NCBI GenBank assembly: GCA_963924555.1
Contig: OZ004581.1
Coordinates: 5,929,338 to 5,993,337, forward strand
Direction: 5' to 3'
DNA from: Crambe crambe
Lineage: Eukaryota > Porifera > Demospongiae > Poecilosclerida > Crambeidae
Length of the DNA stretch: 64,000 nt
Of the stretch, positions 11,142-22,570 are shown in pieces. A model generated the notes under the pieces. The model ran no database searches. It was given only the letters and a program-made list of their open reading frames with translations, and was not told where the DNA came from. Every line of letters starts with the position of its first letter. The first letter of the stretch is position 1. Both the position numbers and the translations under genes were made by a program.

Positions 11142-11871
11142 TTAAGAGTCATCAGTAGCTGACATAATATTATTGCTCATTGATTCGTTACAGGGATTAT
11201 CCTCACCTTTTAATGATTTCTTGAATATCTTGTGAGTGCGTGATAATAGTCCATCAGTTCCACCTATCACCACCAGTTCTCCTGTTGAGATGACAGTGGA
11301 GGCAGTGGAAAAAAGTTCAATCGGCAAGTCCCCCAGGATTGACTGAAGGAAGAGTAGGCATGGATATTAGAGGAGGGAGAGAAGAGGAAGGAGAAGGATC
11401 CTCCTACAGACACAAGATGATGATGAAATGTCACACAACTTAAGAAGTAGAGAGGGGACTTGAGAAGTTTTCCACAGAGTATCATTTATTAGATTGTAAG
11501 GATAACAGGAGAGAGTCTAATTTGCAGTAAAATAAAGAGTTGCTTTGTGTTTATAACCTCCCATCAAGTATATACAAGATCCCATCATGGATGGTGCATT
11601 TTACAGATAAACATTTATGAGGTAGAGGTTTTACAACTGCAATGATCACTTCCCCTGCACAAACACCTCAGTTGAATGCATATTTTTCCATACCACTTGT
11701 AGTGACTATACACTCGGTTTGATTCCGAATATTAATGGCAGATGATAAGGAGTGTGATGTTCTCAGAGACAACTGCCATTTGATCGTTCTGCTACCCTCT
11801 GGAAGTTCACAACATTCCTTCCAGCAAAGTTCAACCTGAGTATGAAGTGTCCACATTAACTGCAAGTGCAT
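11142..11871 (-). pseudogene. Kelch-like fragments, right copy
   Basis: Two minus-strand pieces: 11142-11400 mirrors the left-arm VISTGELVVIGG stretch, and 11668-11871, outside the duplicated arm, reads WQLSLRTSHSLSSAINI and ends EKYAFN then stop. Alternating hydrophobic strands suggest decayed kelch blades, but the family call is weak. If real, the gene would begin beyond the duplication breakpoint at 11524, so only the right copy keeps this part. Confidence 0.28.
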
Positions 11872-11986
11872 GATAGCAACTGGTAGTAGATGAGAACTAA
11901 CTGCTAGCTATCTATGACTATAGCTAGTGCAATGAATGGTGTCACTATAAATCTTTAGTAAGGTAAAAGAAGGGTATGGATTTCTG

Positions 11987-12236
11987 GAGAAGTAGGGATG
12001 GCTGTGTGCGGTTCAAAAAAGTTCAGCAACAAGAGAGTGAACTTCAGTCAAGTAACCCCTTACCCATCACCAACTACGAGCCAACTATTCCTACTTCACT
12101 CCCTTTATATCTCATCATGGGAGTGAAGTAGGAATAGTTGGCTCATAGTTGGTGATGGGTAAGGGGTTACTTGACTGAAGTTCACTCTCTTGTTGCTGAA
12201 CTTTTTTGAACCGTACACAGTCATCCCTACTTCTCT
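11987..12236. mobile_element. Foldback MITE
   Basis: A near-perfect hairpin. Arms of about 115 bases run from AGTAGGGATGGCTGTG to a mirrored CATCCCTACTT, with a short loop around 12109-12118. Inner sequence (AAAAAAGTTCAGCAAC) is shared with the foldback at 14600-15175. Noncoding. Confidence 0.7.
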
Positions 12237-12475
12237 TTTTTTATTTAGAATAAATATTTTTTCCTTTATTTGTAATTTATCAAAGGTGGGTGAGTGATAG
12301 TTAATAGATAGATGACAGCTTAGGTTAATTATTATTTTAGTTATCATGTATTTATTTATTTTTTTATTTTTTATTGATAGTTCTCAGTTACTTCTCATTT
12401 CTATCACATCCGAACTTGTGGGGTGTAGCTAATATATTATGATTATTTAGTAAACTGTTATCAGAATATTTTGAG

Positions 12476-12515
<40 letters not shown>

Positions 12516-13571
12516 GTAAATAATATAATGTACAGTTTTCAATATATATAATAAGAAAAATGGATCACCAAAAAAGAATTGGAGCATCGAAATCATTCCT
12601 CCAATGAGAGAGACTCAAGAAACCCAACAATCCAGGATGCATATAGAGCTAGTTATAGCCTTAGGTGTAGTTTTGTGAGAGATTTAGTTTGTGATATAAT
12701 TTCTGCTTTCCTAACCTACACAACAACTAGCTATTTTTTGCTCTTTTAAAATCTATAGAATCCCCATACCTTATGCTTTTGGTGGAAAATCTGTAGGTAA
12801 CTATGACACAGAAAATGCTTCTTTGATAGCTACATAATAGCTTACAAGTAGTTGGCGTTACCTTCCTTTATTGAATGGTAGTTGGGGGAAGGTAAAGGGT
12901 CGGCAACGCCTATAGTGGGTGCTGTGGTTCAAGATCTACTTATTATGCACAAAATGAATACACTAACTAGCTATAATTATAACTCTTCCATTGCAGCAAA
13001 ATACTGACTTAGCTACTTAGATCAGTCATCAGGTTTATTGTCCTAACTAGTCTACTTTGCTCCCAGGATGATAACTAGCCCAAGAGAGAATATGGTGTGG
13101 TTATCGAAATTGGGAGGGTTTGGTGATGGGTAAGGAGTTACTCAACTCTTGTTCATGAACCCTACACAGCTTATTTGTTTCAGATAGGTGGCTGTGACTT
13201 CTAATTGGCAATAAAGTGAGGAACAGCTGGCTTAAATGCAACTGAATTTCATGCCTACTGTAAAATATTAGCAGAAAAGTAGCAGATGAATAGCATCATT
13301 CTAGTTGTGCCAAATCTCTGCTCTTGTGTTGTGGGGGAAGGAGGAACATGTTCACAAGCACTATGCTATACTGTGACATAATATTATGTAAATTGCTCAT
13401 AGCTACATAATAGCCCTTCAGCTCAGTTCCTGACCACCAGAGACTCTATTTAATAACAAATAATATAATATAAAGAGCATACACAATACTAAAAATTAGT
13501 CTATCATAGGAGCATTACTCAAAAAAGGAGGTAAAATTAGCTATAGCTAGCAACTACAGTTGTCAAGGATT
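12237..13571. other. AT-rich intergenic stretch with repeat relics
   Basis: Contains an ATT microsatellite at 12478-12514, a short inverted-repeat relic at about 12849-12915 (GTTGGCGTTACC against GGTCGGCAACGCC) sharing termini with the Mutator-like MITE at 42032, and a foldback fragment at about 13095-13170. No gene seen. Confidence 0.45.
12478..12514. repeat. (ATT)n microsatellite
   Basis: Twelve uninterrupted ATT units. Confidence 0.9.
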
Positions 13572-13615
13572 TCAGCTTGAATGCTTTATTTCCTTCAATA
13601 TATCCTCCACATTAC
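13572..13615 (-). CDS. Terminal exon of caspase gene
   Basis: A 44-nt exon after the acceptor TTTGAAG. It completes a glycine codon from the previous exon and encodes NVEDILKEIKHSS followed by TGA. The donor at 13676-13671 (GTAAGT) and this acceptor are only about 60 bases apart, a typical compact intron. Phase matches exactly. No domain; it is the C-terminal tail. Confidence 0.6.
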
Positions 13616-13676
13616 CTTCAAAAGAAAAAAAGTTCAGCATCATTATATTATACCCACCATACTAACATATACTTAC

Positions 13677-14483
13677 CATCAGTGTCTGGATGCAAGTTAA
13701 TATGCTGGTCAAGCAATGATATCCTTACTGGTTGAACCACCTCATTTTCATTTCTTTTGAATAGATTTATACTTGCTTGCATAAGAAGAAGTTCAAAGGA
13801 ATACAAAAATTTGGAATCTAGATCCATCAGTTTAACAATTTCTTGGCACAAATAACCCCCATTTTCGTTTCCGTATGCGAAGTACCCCTCATTTGTAGCA
13901 TGGAAGTCGAGATAATTGCCTCCTTTTGCAACTGTTACCATTTTTGGCACTACTGGTGCCATTTGTGTGAGAATATTGCCTCCTTTTGCAACTGTTGGTA
14001 CTACTGGTGCCGTTTGTTTTAGTCCAACCTTTGATTCCATTGGTACTATAATATACTCCTGCTCACCATTATAATCTTCACATCTACGACAACTTTCAAA
14101 AAGGAAGACCTTTGGAATATCTGTAAATATAAGACCATCCTCAACTTCCTCAGGGAATAAAGGTCGGATTACATCTTTATCCTTGTAAACCTTTACGTTA
14201 TCTTCTCTCATGCACAAGATATCACCATCCTGATCTCGTTTTCCATGACAAGAAAATATGAAGATTAAGCAACGATATGTCTCGAATGATTTTTTTTTAA
14301 GCTTCTTCATATTCTCTATATATCTTTCCAAATCTCTTTTACTAGCTCCGTGCGTCCAGTAGACATCAAAATTCAAATCCATGAAAGCCTTTTTGAATCT
14401 TTTACCATCGACATGTGCACCAGGGGCACGATTTGTCAGGATGATAACAGCACCAATTTTTTTTGTAGACTTCACCACGTTAT
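13677..14483 (-). CDS. Caspase (C14) domain exon, catalytic residues present
   Basis: A single 807-nt exon. It encodes GAVIILTNRAPGAHVDGKRF (p20 start), FDVYWTHGAS, CLIFIFSCHGK with the catalytic His, and IPKVFLFESCRR with the catalytic Cys in the position of the usual QACRG. A p10 part follows with YLDFHATNEGYFAYGNENGG, equivalent to the caspase substrate loop. Cysteine proteases of this family cut after Asp and drive apoptosis or inflammatory signalling. Between p20 and p10 a segment with VAKGGN is tandemly duplicated. The exon starts after an ATAG acceptor in phase 1 and ends in phase 1. ESCRR instead of QACRG is unusual, so activity needs proof. CARD-like and pseudo-caspase exons lie upstream on the same strand. 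Confidence 0.85.
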
Positions 14484-14599
14484 CTATAAAATTAATACAT
14501 GCAATTACTGTACATGAATATACCACACACACTCAGAAAGTGTGGTACCATTGGTAGCACTTCCTATAGCTTTTTAGCTATGAGCACAAAAAATTTCAA

Positions 14600-15175
14600 A
14601 AAGTGAAGTAGGGATAGCCATAAAATTTAGTTGCATTATTACTCCTAGCCCTCCTAATTTCAATAGCTAAATCCTACTTCACTCCCCCTTCAGCAACAAG
14701 TGAGTCTAGTAACCTCTTACCCGTGCCAATCACCAAACTCAAGAACCACAGCAAACTACCATTCCTACTTCACTCCTAGCCCTCCTAATTTCAATAGCTA
14801 ACCACACCTAGATCCTACTTCACTCTCCCTTCAGCAACAAGTGAGTCTAGTAACCTCTTACCCGTACCAATCACCAAACTCAAGAACCACAGCAATATTA
14901 CAAAACTACCATTCCTACTTCACTCCTAGGCCTCCTAATTTCAATAACCACACCATTTAGGAGGCCTAGGAGTGGAATAGTTTTGTAATATTGCTGTGGT
15001 TCTTGAGTTTGGTGATGGGTACGGTAAGGGGTTACTTGACTCACTTGTTGCTGAAGGGGGAGTGAAGTAGGATCTAGGTGTGGTTAGCTATTGAAATTAG
15101 GAGGGCTAGGAGTAATAGGAATAGTAATAATGCAGCTAAATTTATGGCTATACCTACTTCACTTTTTATTTAGAA
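14600..15175. mobile_element. Large foldback MITE with nested tandem unit
   Basis: Arms begin GAAGTAGGGATAGCC and end in a mirrored GCTATACCTACTTC. The left half contains a unit of about 140 bases twice (TCCTACTTCACTCCC, then CAGCAACAAGTGAGTC, then TACCCGT), and the mirrored arm has it once. It belongs to the same broad family as 11987-12236. Noncoding. Confidence 0.65.
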
Positions 15176-15232
15176 GAAATTTTTTGCACTCACTTGTTGC
15201 TAACAAAATGATAGCTGAAATTCATGGTATTA

Positions 15233-15305
15233 AAATGGGAGCATTTTATACTGAAATCAAAGTTCACAGGTTGGAGGCGCACACACTGGCATGGTGAAGT
15301 GAGCA
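15233..15305 (+). repeat. Dispersed 70-bp segment (copy 1)
   Basis: GGAGCATTTTATACTGAAAT followed by AGTTCACAGGTTGG and ACACACTGGCATG recurs at about 18080-18150. Probably a transposon fragment. Confidence 0.55.
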
Positions 15306-15576
15306 GACTACATACCATAGATAGTTAGCTATTAGTTAGCTATCTATTCCGGTTAAATGATTAAACTGAAGAGCTAACTTAGCTAGTGAAAATGGGAGCC
15401 TGATATCAAAGTTCACACTCGAAAGATTAGCTAGTGTTCCGAGTGCTGCCGACGTGAAATTGAACTGTAGTCCAAACTAATAGCAAAAGATCAGCCTCTA
15501 GGTGCTCTGACGGATGGCCCAAACAGAATTTTGATAACTATAGCCAATAAGTCAGGGCGTTGAACTTACTCATTAC

Positions 15577-16682
15577 TATCAGAGAGAGCGGTAGCTCTCT
15601 CTATGTAGGAATGACCCGGACAGCTGCATGCGTCGCATATAGACTAAGTTCCCCATCTTAGACTCAACAAAAGCTACAGTGAATGATTATCCAGTCAACT
15701 AGAGCCTACTACAAAGTGCAGACCAAGTTTCAGGACCGGGGAGCCAGAAATACGGCAAGCAGGTAAATCGCTGGATTCTTCTTTTCTATTATTATTCTTC
15801 TTCTTAGATAACCATATCTCTCGAACCACTCAAGCTACAGGTATGATTTCTGGATAATTACCTTTTGTACTCGTCAACCCTCGAAATAGTCGATGTAAAA
15901 GGAGACACTACGGAGCATCGACTAACTTAATTATTGGAAGCCATATTTTCGATACGCATGCGCGTAATTAATATCCAATTATTCGAAATTATAATATTAG
16001 TCAGCAGCAAAAGATCAGAGCTAAAGATTATGTGCGTGCTAGGTCATAGACTACTCGGGGATTTTACATTTACCAATCCATCTACCGGTAGACTCTTCTG
16101 CATCTTCGACCGCTCAACACTTCAAGGCTTGACTCGCTGATAATAATCATTGGGCTGCTATGTATTCTTCTTTCATCTGTCCCTGCTTACAGATAGAAGA
16201 ATGAACTCTACATAAAACCATAAAACTTATTAGAGAGAAAAAAAGACTAAGTCCATGAAATGGAAAAAAATGTAGGGATGACCATTGCTCAAAAAAGTGA
16301 GGAAACAAGGGTAGGGAGGAAGGATGGAAATGGGATCAGTCTTTGTTCTGTATATCCAGCCAACAATCCCTACATACGTATACGCACTATAATCTGAAGC
16401 TACCCGACGTATATGTAGGGATTGTTGGCTGGACAAAGACTGATCCCATTTCCATCCTTCTTCACTACCCTTGTTTCGTTACTTTTTTGAGCAATGGTCA
16501 TCCCTACATTTTTTTCCCAGTTTTATTAGATCTTTGAACATTCTTCTCTCTTCTATATAGATGTAAGATTCACTGTAGCCTTCTGAGAACCTGTAGGGTA
16601 GAAGAGAAAGAAGAGTTTTTAGTTTATACAGACCTTTGACCTGCCATCCCTACTTAGAGAGTGTGCTAGCACTCTCTGATAA
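15577..16682. mobile_element. Complete foldback element with terminal hairpins
   Basis: Both ends carry a self-complementary terminus: TCAGAGAGAGCGGTAGCTCT at the left and the mirrored ...GCTAGCACTCTCTGA at the right. TA lies outside each end, which fits a TA target duplication. Inside is a second, near-perfect hairpin at about 16258-16512 (TGTAGGGATGACC and mirror). It has no coding capacity and is the fullest copy in the window of a family seen at least seven times. Confidence 0.65.
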
Positions 16683-18060
16683 GATGAGTAGGACACCTAC
16701 ATTAGAATTAGCTACTGGAGTCTCATATCTATGATCACATACTCTGCTCACCAAATCACAGTCTTTGGCTGCAAAGAAAACGTATTGAACCAATTACAAG
16801 GGGTTCACAAGGTTTCATTAGTCATCATGTTCAAGAATGAATGCGTCATGATGTCACAAACTAATTCTCAAGCTCACAAGCACAAGCTTTTGTAAAGAGA
16901 CTGCTAATACTGTTCATGCTGTATGCGAGAAAGCTGATGGATAAGTCTTCTGAGCAGGATCTTGAGCGGCCACATAGAATCTACTGCAATCTGAGGAGAA
17001 GGACCTTGTGCAGGAACAAGCAGCACATGATATTAATCAGAAGCAGCACCCTACCATACATCCCCAATTGAAAATTGGTATTGTCACAGTGACAAAGGCA
17101 GGCAATTCTCCCTACTTTGGTTCAATATGATCAGGTTGTCTGCTATACTGTGTATACTATCAACACTGGATGGTTGTGAAATAGCATTATGGGTAGGAGT
17201 GGTACGTAGAAGCAGCACTTGGGAGTATGTGGTGATCTACGTACCTGTTTGAGCACTTCTACAGAGTTGACAACTTGAACCAATGCTTGATCGAACAATG
17301 TTTTAGAGCTTTAAAGGCTTCAAAGCTTGAAAGCTTCGTGCACAGAGAATCCAACAACAAAGAATTGTGGAAACTAGGGTAGGCTTACCAGCTGTCCTGC
17401 AATTCAGAATCTTTTTCCAAATCCTTGCATTCAGCCTACACAAAGGTGGTTTATTGGAGGTCTAACCTCTTTATGCTACCATTAGGGAATGTTGGAAATT
17501 CATTTCTTACTGAACTGGCAAGACTGTCACAAGGCTTTCGATATTGTATTAGTACTAGAGTCAGTTGCTCTGAAAGCTGCAACTGTGCAACAGTTATTGC
17601 TAGTCCTGCCCCATAACATCAGGAATCTCTGCCCCATTGAGTACCATATCAACACTTAGAGCTCTAACTCTGACTTTTTTGTGGATGATAAGCACCAATG
17701 GCAGACCTTACCTTGGGTCACCAGCATCACAGACAGACTCTGACATGAGAGAACACTCCAGGCTTTGCCTGCCCAGCTCAGTTGAGTTTAATGCATAGTC
17801 AAAATTACAGCTCCATTAGCTAATAGAAGCTATTTTGCACCAGGACCCTCACTACTAGCTATTCCTTTGATATAATCTCTGAACGAATGATGGGTTGTTA
17901 GATCGCGAATCGTCTGCAGCTGCTACAACCAACCAGAAAGAGACCTTATCAAGCTGTTTTTGAAAAACTCATTAAGGCTAAAACTCCAAAGTATTTTTTA
18001 CTGAAATCTGTCCAAAAGTACTCAAGAAATTTAAATTATACATTTTATATTACAGCATTA
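16683..18060. other. Decayed coding relic, not identified
   Basis: Around 17390-17640 the plus strand reads LHKGG-like and MLPLGNVGNSFLTELARL in one frame and then changes frame repeatedly. This looks like an old mobile-element or multicopy gene fragment. No host exon with splice sites was found. Confidence 0.3.
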
Positions 18061-18960
18061 AGTAACAAAATCGCATGATAATGGAGCATTTTATACTGAA
18101 ATCAAAGTTGACATGTTGGAGGTGCACACACTGGCATGATGAAGTGAGCAGTATACGTACATTACTGCACTATAATCTGAAGCTACCCGACGTATATGTA
18201 GGGATTGTTGGCTGGATATACAGAACAAAGATTGATCCCATTTCCATCCTTCTTGTTTCCTTACTTTTTTGAGCAGTGGTCATCCCTACATATCTTTTTT
18301 CATTTCATAAAATGTTTTTTCCTATTCTTAGATAATCATATCTCTCGAACCACTCAAGCTACAGCTATGATTTCTGGATAAATCCACTCCAAATTCTACC
18401 AACTACGATCTTTTGTACTCATCAATCCTCGAAAGAGTCGATGTAAAAAGGAGACACTACGGCTATACTTGGAGGTTGAAAATGCAGATGAATCTGATAT
18501 AGAGTCTACCGGTAAATGGATTGGTGAATCTAAAATCCCTGAGTTGGTGGAGTTCGAGTAGTCTATGATATAGAGCTAGCTAGCTGAGTAATATTATAAT
18601 TTTGGATATGTACTATAAAAAAATGGCTTCCAATAATGAAGTGATAGTCAAGTACTGTGCTAAGCCTTGACTCGCTGTTGGAGAACTATACATCTCAAGA
18701 AACTTCTGTCCCTGTATACACATAGAAGAACGAACTCTTGCATTTATGCATACATACATAAAACCATAAAGAGAGAGAGAGAGAAAAGACCAGGATAAGT
18801 AAGGGAAAAAAGATTTCCGTGAAATGAAAAAAAATGTAGGGATGACTATTGCTCAAGGAAACAAGGGTAGGGAGTAGAAATGGGATCAATCTTTGTTCTG
18901 TATATCCAGACAACATTCCATACATATACGTACACTATAATCTGAAGCTACTTGGGCAGA
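18061..18960. mobile_element. Fragments of the GTAGGGATG foldback family
   Basis: A half-hairpin at about 18150-18310, an internal segment at 18330-18790 and another half-hairpin at 18820-18950 in the opposite orientation. The 70-base segment of 15233 recurs at 18080-18150. Noncoding. Confidence 0.55.
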
Positions 18961-19288
18961 GGATCATGTTGCAGTCACCCTGGCTTCACTCTCTGGCAGG
19001 TAACAGTTTCTCTTCTACATTTCAACTTTTCTGCTATGTAGCACGTGTCGTAAAGATTTGTGTATGCGCAATCGTATACCAGATGATCATTGCAGATAAA
19101 AACCATGTTAGTTAGAACCTATGAGATATGAATTCTCAGCTATTTTGCTAGTGTGGGGCTCAATCAGGCTCACCTAGCCATGATACAGTACATCAACTGG
19201 AATGCTAGTAATATATTATTATACGTAACCTGAGGATAAAAGCTAATAACCAGCAACCTACATGCCAACCAACATAAATTATACTTAC

Positions 19289-19309
19289 CAGGTTTGTCAT
19301 CCATACCAC
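19289..19309 (-). CDS. 21-nt micro-exon
   Basis: Flanked by acceptor TTATTTTTCAG and donor GTAAGTAT, both strong. Twenty-one bases in phase 1 to phase 1, encoding GMDDKP. Lies between the CARD-like exon and the caspase exon and fits both phases. Confidence 0.5.
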
Positions 19310-19448
19310 CTGAAAAATAAAACAAAACAAAAAAACATTATCAACTCGTATGTAGCTAAGCAAGTATTGCTGATGACGATAAAATCATTATATAGGCTAA
19401 CCTTGACCTGCATGGTGTATAAAAATTATTATTATACTCATTACTCAC

Positions 19449-19661
19449 GGTAATTCTCTTTCACTGCTTTAGCTAGTGTAGGATGATCTGACTCCAGGGT
19501 TTTGAAAAATACAGTGAAGGTTCCATTTTTGACTTTTTCCTCTATTAGTTTTAAAATGTCATCTTTTTTACCCAGTTCTCTGGTAGCTCTTTTAAATTCA
19601 TCGTCTTTAAGGAGCTGAAAGGAGGCAGCTACCTTGATAGGATCATTCATTTTGGATGTAT
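19449..19661 (-). CDS. CARD-like helical domain exon
   Basis: A 213-nt exon between acceptor CCACTATAG and donor GTGAGT, phase 1 to phase 1. It encodes about 71 residues, including FQLLKDDEFKRATRELGKKD, DILKLIEEKVKNGTFTVFFK and TLESDHPTLAKAVKENY. The second half follows the end of a CARD (D-x3-KLI, then G-x3-FF-x2-L, then HP-x-LA). The first half is shorter than usual. CARDs recruit caspases to activating platforms by homotypic contact, and this exon sits immediately upstream of the active-type caspase exon. It could instead be another Death-fold or an unrelated helical bundle. Confidence 0.5.
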
Positions 19662-19981
19662 CTATAGTGGCAGGAGAATACCATAAATTTTATGCTTACA
19701 ATTTACATGTTACTATAATTATTTGGTTGTTTTAGCTTGTAATTAGCTCTTACACTATTTTGTACAAGGTAATTAATTTTCATGTGATTGTTGAACATGA
19801 CCATGAAAATTAATCAACATCAAAACATAAAAAATCAATGTGAATACCAAGTAAGAACTTGAAAAGTCATCAGTGTTTTCCTAGTACCCAAAGTTACCTG
19901 GTCCAGAGTTACCCCGGTTATTATGTTCACTCTCTTGAGGTGAATGTAATGCACAAGCCAAAGGTGAGTGCATTACATCAC

Positions 19982-20214
19982 TGTTAGGCAGACCACTGCC
20001 TGGGACCAACGTGTGGGCCATAGGAGGGACAGGAAGAGGGTGTGACCGGGACCAGAAAAAGAATTGACTTTTAGACTACAACCACACACAATATCTTTTG
20101 AACATTCATGCTTTATGCTGAGACTATATCCTACCTCATTTATTTTCATTTTCGGTTCTGGGAGTCTCAGGGCAGGGATAGTTAGTTAGCTGCATAGCTG
20201 GCAGTCTTCTAACA
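19982..20214 (+). repeat. 5' LTR of the non-autonomous gypsy element
   Basis: TG...CA ends. Shares the first dozen bases and the terminus with the LTR at 49970 but is otherwise divergent. Confidence 0.7.
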
Positions 20215-20549
20215 AGTGGCGGCAATGGTGAACGTCTACCGAACTAGTGGCAGCTGGAAGGAGCTCACCAGATCCAGTCGAGCTACCGCTAGAAGAAGCC
20301 TGTGTAGCAAGACAAGCCTGTGTGGCACAAGAAGCCTGTGTGGTGTCAAGACAGACTCCTGTGTGGAGAAGTAGCTACAAGACAAGCCTGTGTGGTGACA
20401 AGATATATTCCTGTGTGGAGAAGCAGAAGACAAGCCTGTTAACTTGTACTTTAAAAGTCTTTGTGAACCCGAGATAAACCTTTGTAGAAGTATTCACCTA
20501 TTCCTCTGTGTAGAGTAAACAGTATCCAGCCAGTAGAGAAGAAACAGAC

Positions 20550-22290
20550 ATGGCTACCAAAAAGGAGGTTGGGAGAACCAACAAACTTCCCAGGGACAGA
20601 TCAGTACCAAGAAACAGAGAAGGACAGCTGACAGATCATGGATTGGATCCAACAGCTGGAGAATACTACCCCTCCGACAAGGAGGAAAGGTACCTAGCTA
20701 CCCTAACAGAAAGTAGTACAAACAAATCAAGCTAGTAGACAGACCCAAAACAGAGCTTTTTTGAGGAAACCTTGGCAGATGTGGAAGAAAGACACCAAAT
20801 AGAAAGAGAAAATGAAATTGCTAAAGCTCGAGAAAGAGAAGACAAGCTTATACTGCATTGCTAGAGCAGTCATTAGCAACAATAATGCAAAAGACCAAGC
20901 TCAGAAAGCTGAAAAGGAAAGGCTAGAGCAAGCCAGAATCCAAAGAATAGGGAGCAAAGAAAGATGGGAGGCAGAAAAAAAAAAGCTAAAGAGCATAGAG
21001 AAGCCTTGAAAGCCATACCACCTCCCACACCAATGTCAAAAGACCAAGACATAACTGTTTCAAACAAACATGGAATGCAGGGAAATCCCTGATGCAGCTA
21101 TAGAGCAAGTCACATGATACCACTTTTGAATAGTAAAGCTACAGTTGCTATATCTGGCTTACCACCAGAAGCTAAGCTCGACATTGATGTTCTCAAAAAG
21201 ACTTCAACAGCCAATATAACCACTAGATATGCCTCTAGACATTTCCCAAGAAAGCTGGTGACTCCTTTTTAGCTATGGGAACACAGATGATGAAATTGGC
21301 TAGAAGGTTTGCTGTAGGAGACTCTCCTGATGAAGTGATGGAGAAGTTTACAATTGAGAATAATTATGCTACATATGGGAACACAGATGATGAAATTGGC
21401 TAGAAGGTTTGCTGTAGCTCTCCGTATTGCAGAGAAAATAGTGAGGAGTTCTAGACACATCCTAAAGGTTGCCAATGCTGGATTCATTGCAGCTCAGTTT
21501 GTTGTCAACAATGCACGTCGATCTCTCAATGCTGCCAAACTTGTCCTGAGAGGGATTAACCATGCTCACCGATTTGGAGTCAAAGCTGCAAATATGATAG
21601 TCCGCTATGGACTCAATGGGAGACTCTCCTGATGAAGTGATGGAGAAGTTTACAATTGAGAATAATTATGCTACAAAAGATGCCTACTGACATGCAAGAG
21701 TACTGTAGAGAGAAAGAACCAGCAAATATAGAGAGCCTAGCAAACATAGCTGGCAAGTACTGTGCTCTGAAAGGCTTAGATGAGCTTAAGATGGATGCTA
21801 ACAAACCCTGGACTCTAAAGCCTAAAGAAGAGAGAGTAGAAGACAAGAGACAGAGTTGGGAGGATAAGAAGAATACCTGGCATAAAAACCCATACAAGAA
21901 GCCTTTTAGACAGTGGAACACAAGACCAGCACATGACCCAACCTGATGATAGCAAAAATGCAATTAGTCAAACTTCAAACGAATATGTGAAAGATGAAAA
22001 CAAAACAGAATCTAACTAGGAACTGCATGCCCCAAAAGAAAGCAGATTAATGTAGCCCATGTACCCAGTTTGTGCAAGGTGAAAGATAGGGCACTTACCA
22101 TGCCTGGGAGGATAGGTAACACAGATGTCTCACACATGCTGTGTGATTCAGGTGCAACAATCTAGTCCCACCAGGTACAGAGATGCAAGAAGAGGTATGG
22201 ATAGAAACCTTAGATGGTCCAGCCAAGCCTTACCCAACTGCCATGGTAGAAACCAAGGTTAACAACAATTACTTGGTGCTATTCTACGAG
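20550..22290 (+). pseudogene. Gag-protease relic of the non-autonomous gypsy element
   Basis: Begins MATKKEVG and parallels the gag at 50616 closely: LDPTAGEYYPS; MPTDMQEYCREKEP; KYCALKGLDELKMDANKPW; and near the end the protease-adjacent VWIETLDGPAKPYPTAMVET. Stops and frameshifts break it at about 20732, 21008 and 21947. A segment of about 100 bases around the matrix-like region (21270-21420) is duplicated at 21370-21665, with unrelated sequence between the copies. Confidence 0.65.
21418..21618 (+). other. Foreign insert in gag encoding an amphipathic helical stretch
   Basis: Not present in the related gag at 51410. The open frame reads IVRSSRHILKVANAGFIAAQ and FVVNNARRSLNAAKLVLRGI, with regular Ala/Leu spacing. 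It is flanked by direct duplicates of gag sequence. Possibly a captured host exon or another transposon piece. Confidence 0.45.
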
Positions 22291-22570
22291 CAAATGCTAT
22301 GCCTTACCCCTGGGACCAACGCGTGGGCTATAGGAGGGACAGGAAGAGGGTGTGACTGGGACCGAGAAAAGAATTGATTTTTAGACCACAACCACACACA
22401 AGATTTATGCTGAGACTATATCCTACTTCATTACTGTTATTTTCATTTTCAGTTCTGGGAGTCTCAGGGCATAGCTGGCAGTCCCCTAACAATCACCGAG
22501 AGCACTATAGCATCATGAGTGTACCATGCATTAAAACACATGGAGCTAGCTAGATCAGAGTGATCTAAAC

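Larger units (their letters stand above)
6994..11524 (-). repeat. Right arm of large inverted duplication
   Basis: Mirror image of 1-3921. It is longer because it keeps the full Penelope 3' part (about 9643-10262). The gene in this arm reads on the minus strand and continues past the arm into the spacer, where COR and Death-type exons follow down to 5198. The left copy has no recognisable equivalent of these after its gap. Confidence 0.93.
19982..22491 (+). mobile_element. Non-autonomous Ty3/gypsy element
   Basis: The 5' LTR (19982-20214) begins TGTTAGGCAG and ends CTAACA, followed by a primer-site-like AGTGGCGGCAATGGTG. A decayed gag and part of the protease lie inside. The 3' LTR is represented by its last 190 bases or so, ending at 22491. 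The target duplication is ATCAC at 19977-19981 and 22492-22496. There is no integrase or reverse transcriptase, so it would depend on a relative such as the element at 49970-55999. Confidence 0.75.
19925..22570. repeat. Palindromic repeat split by an LTR element
   Basis: TTGAGGTGAATGTAATGCAC at the left (19935-19954) and CACTATAGCATCATGAGTG then GCATTAAAACACATGGAGCT at the right (22502-22545) together match the hairpin element at 49238-49427. The LTR element at 19982-22491 has landed inside it. Confidence 0.6.

Noticed and set aside
13677-14483. Metacaspase or paracaspase
   Set aside because: p20/p10 order, FSCHGK and the GYFAYGN loop fit animal caspases better. The ESCRR variant keeps some doubt.
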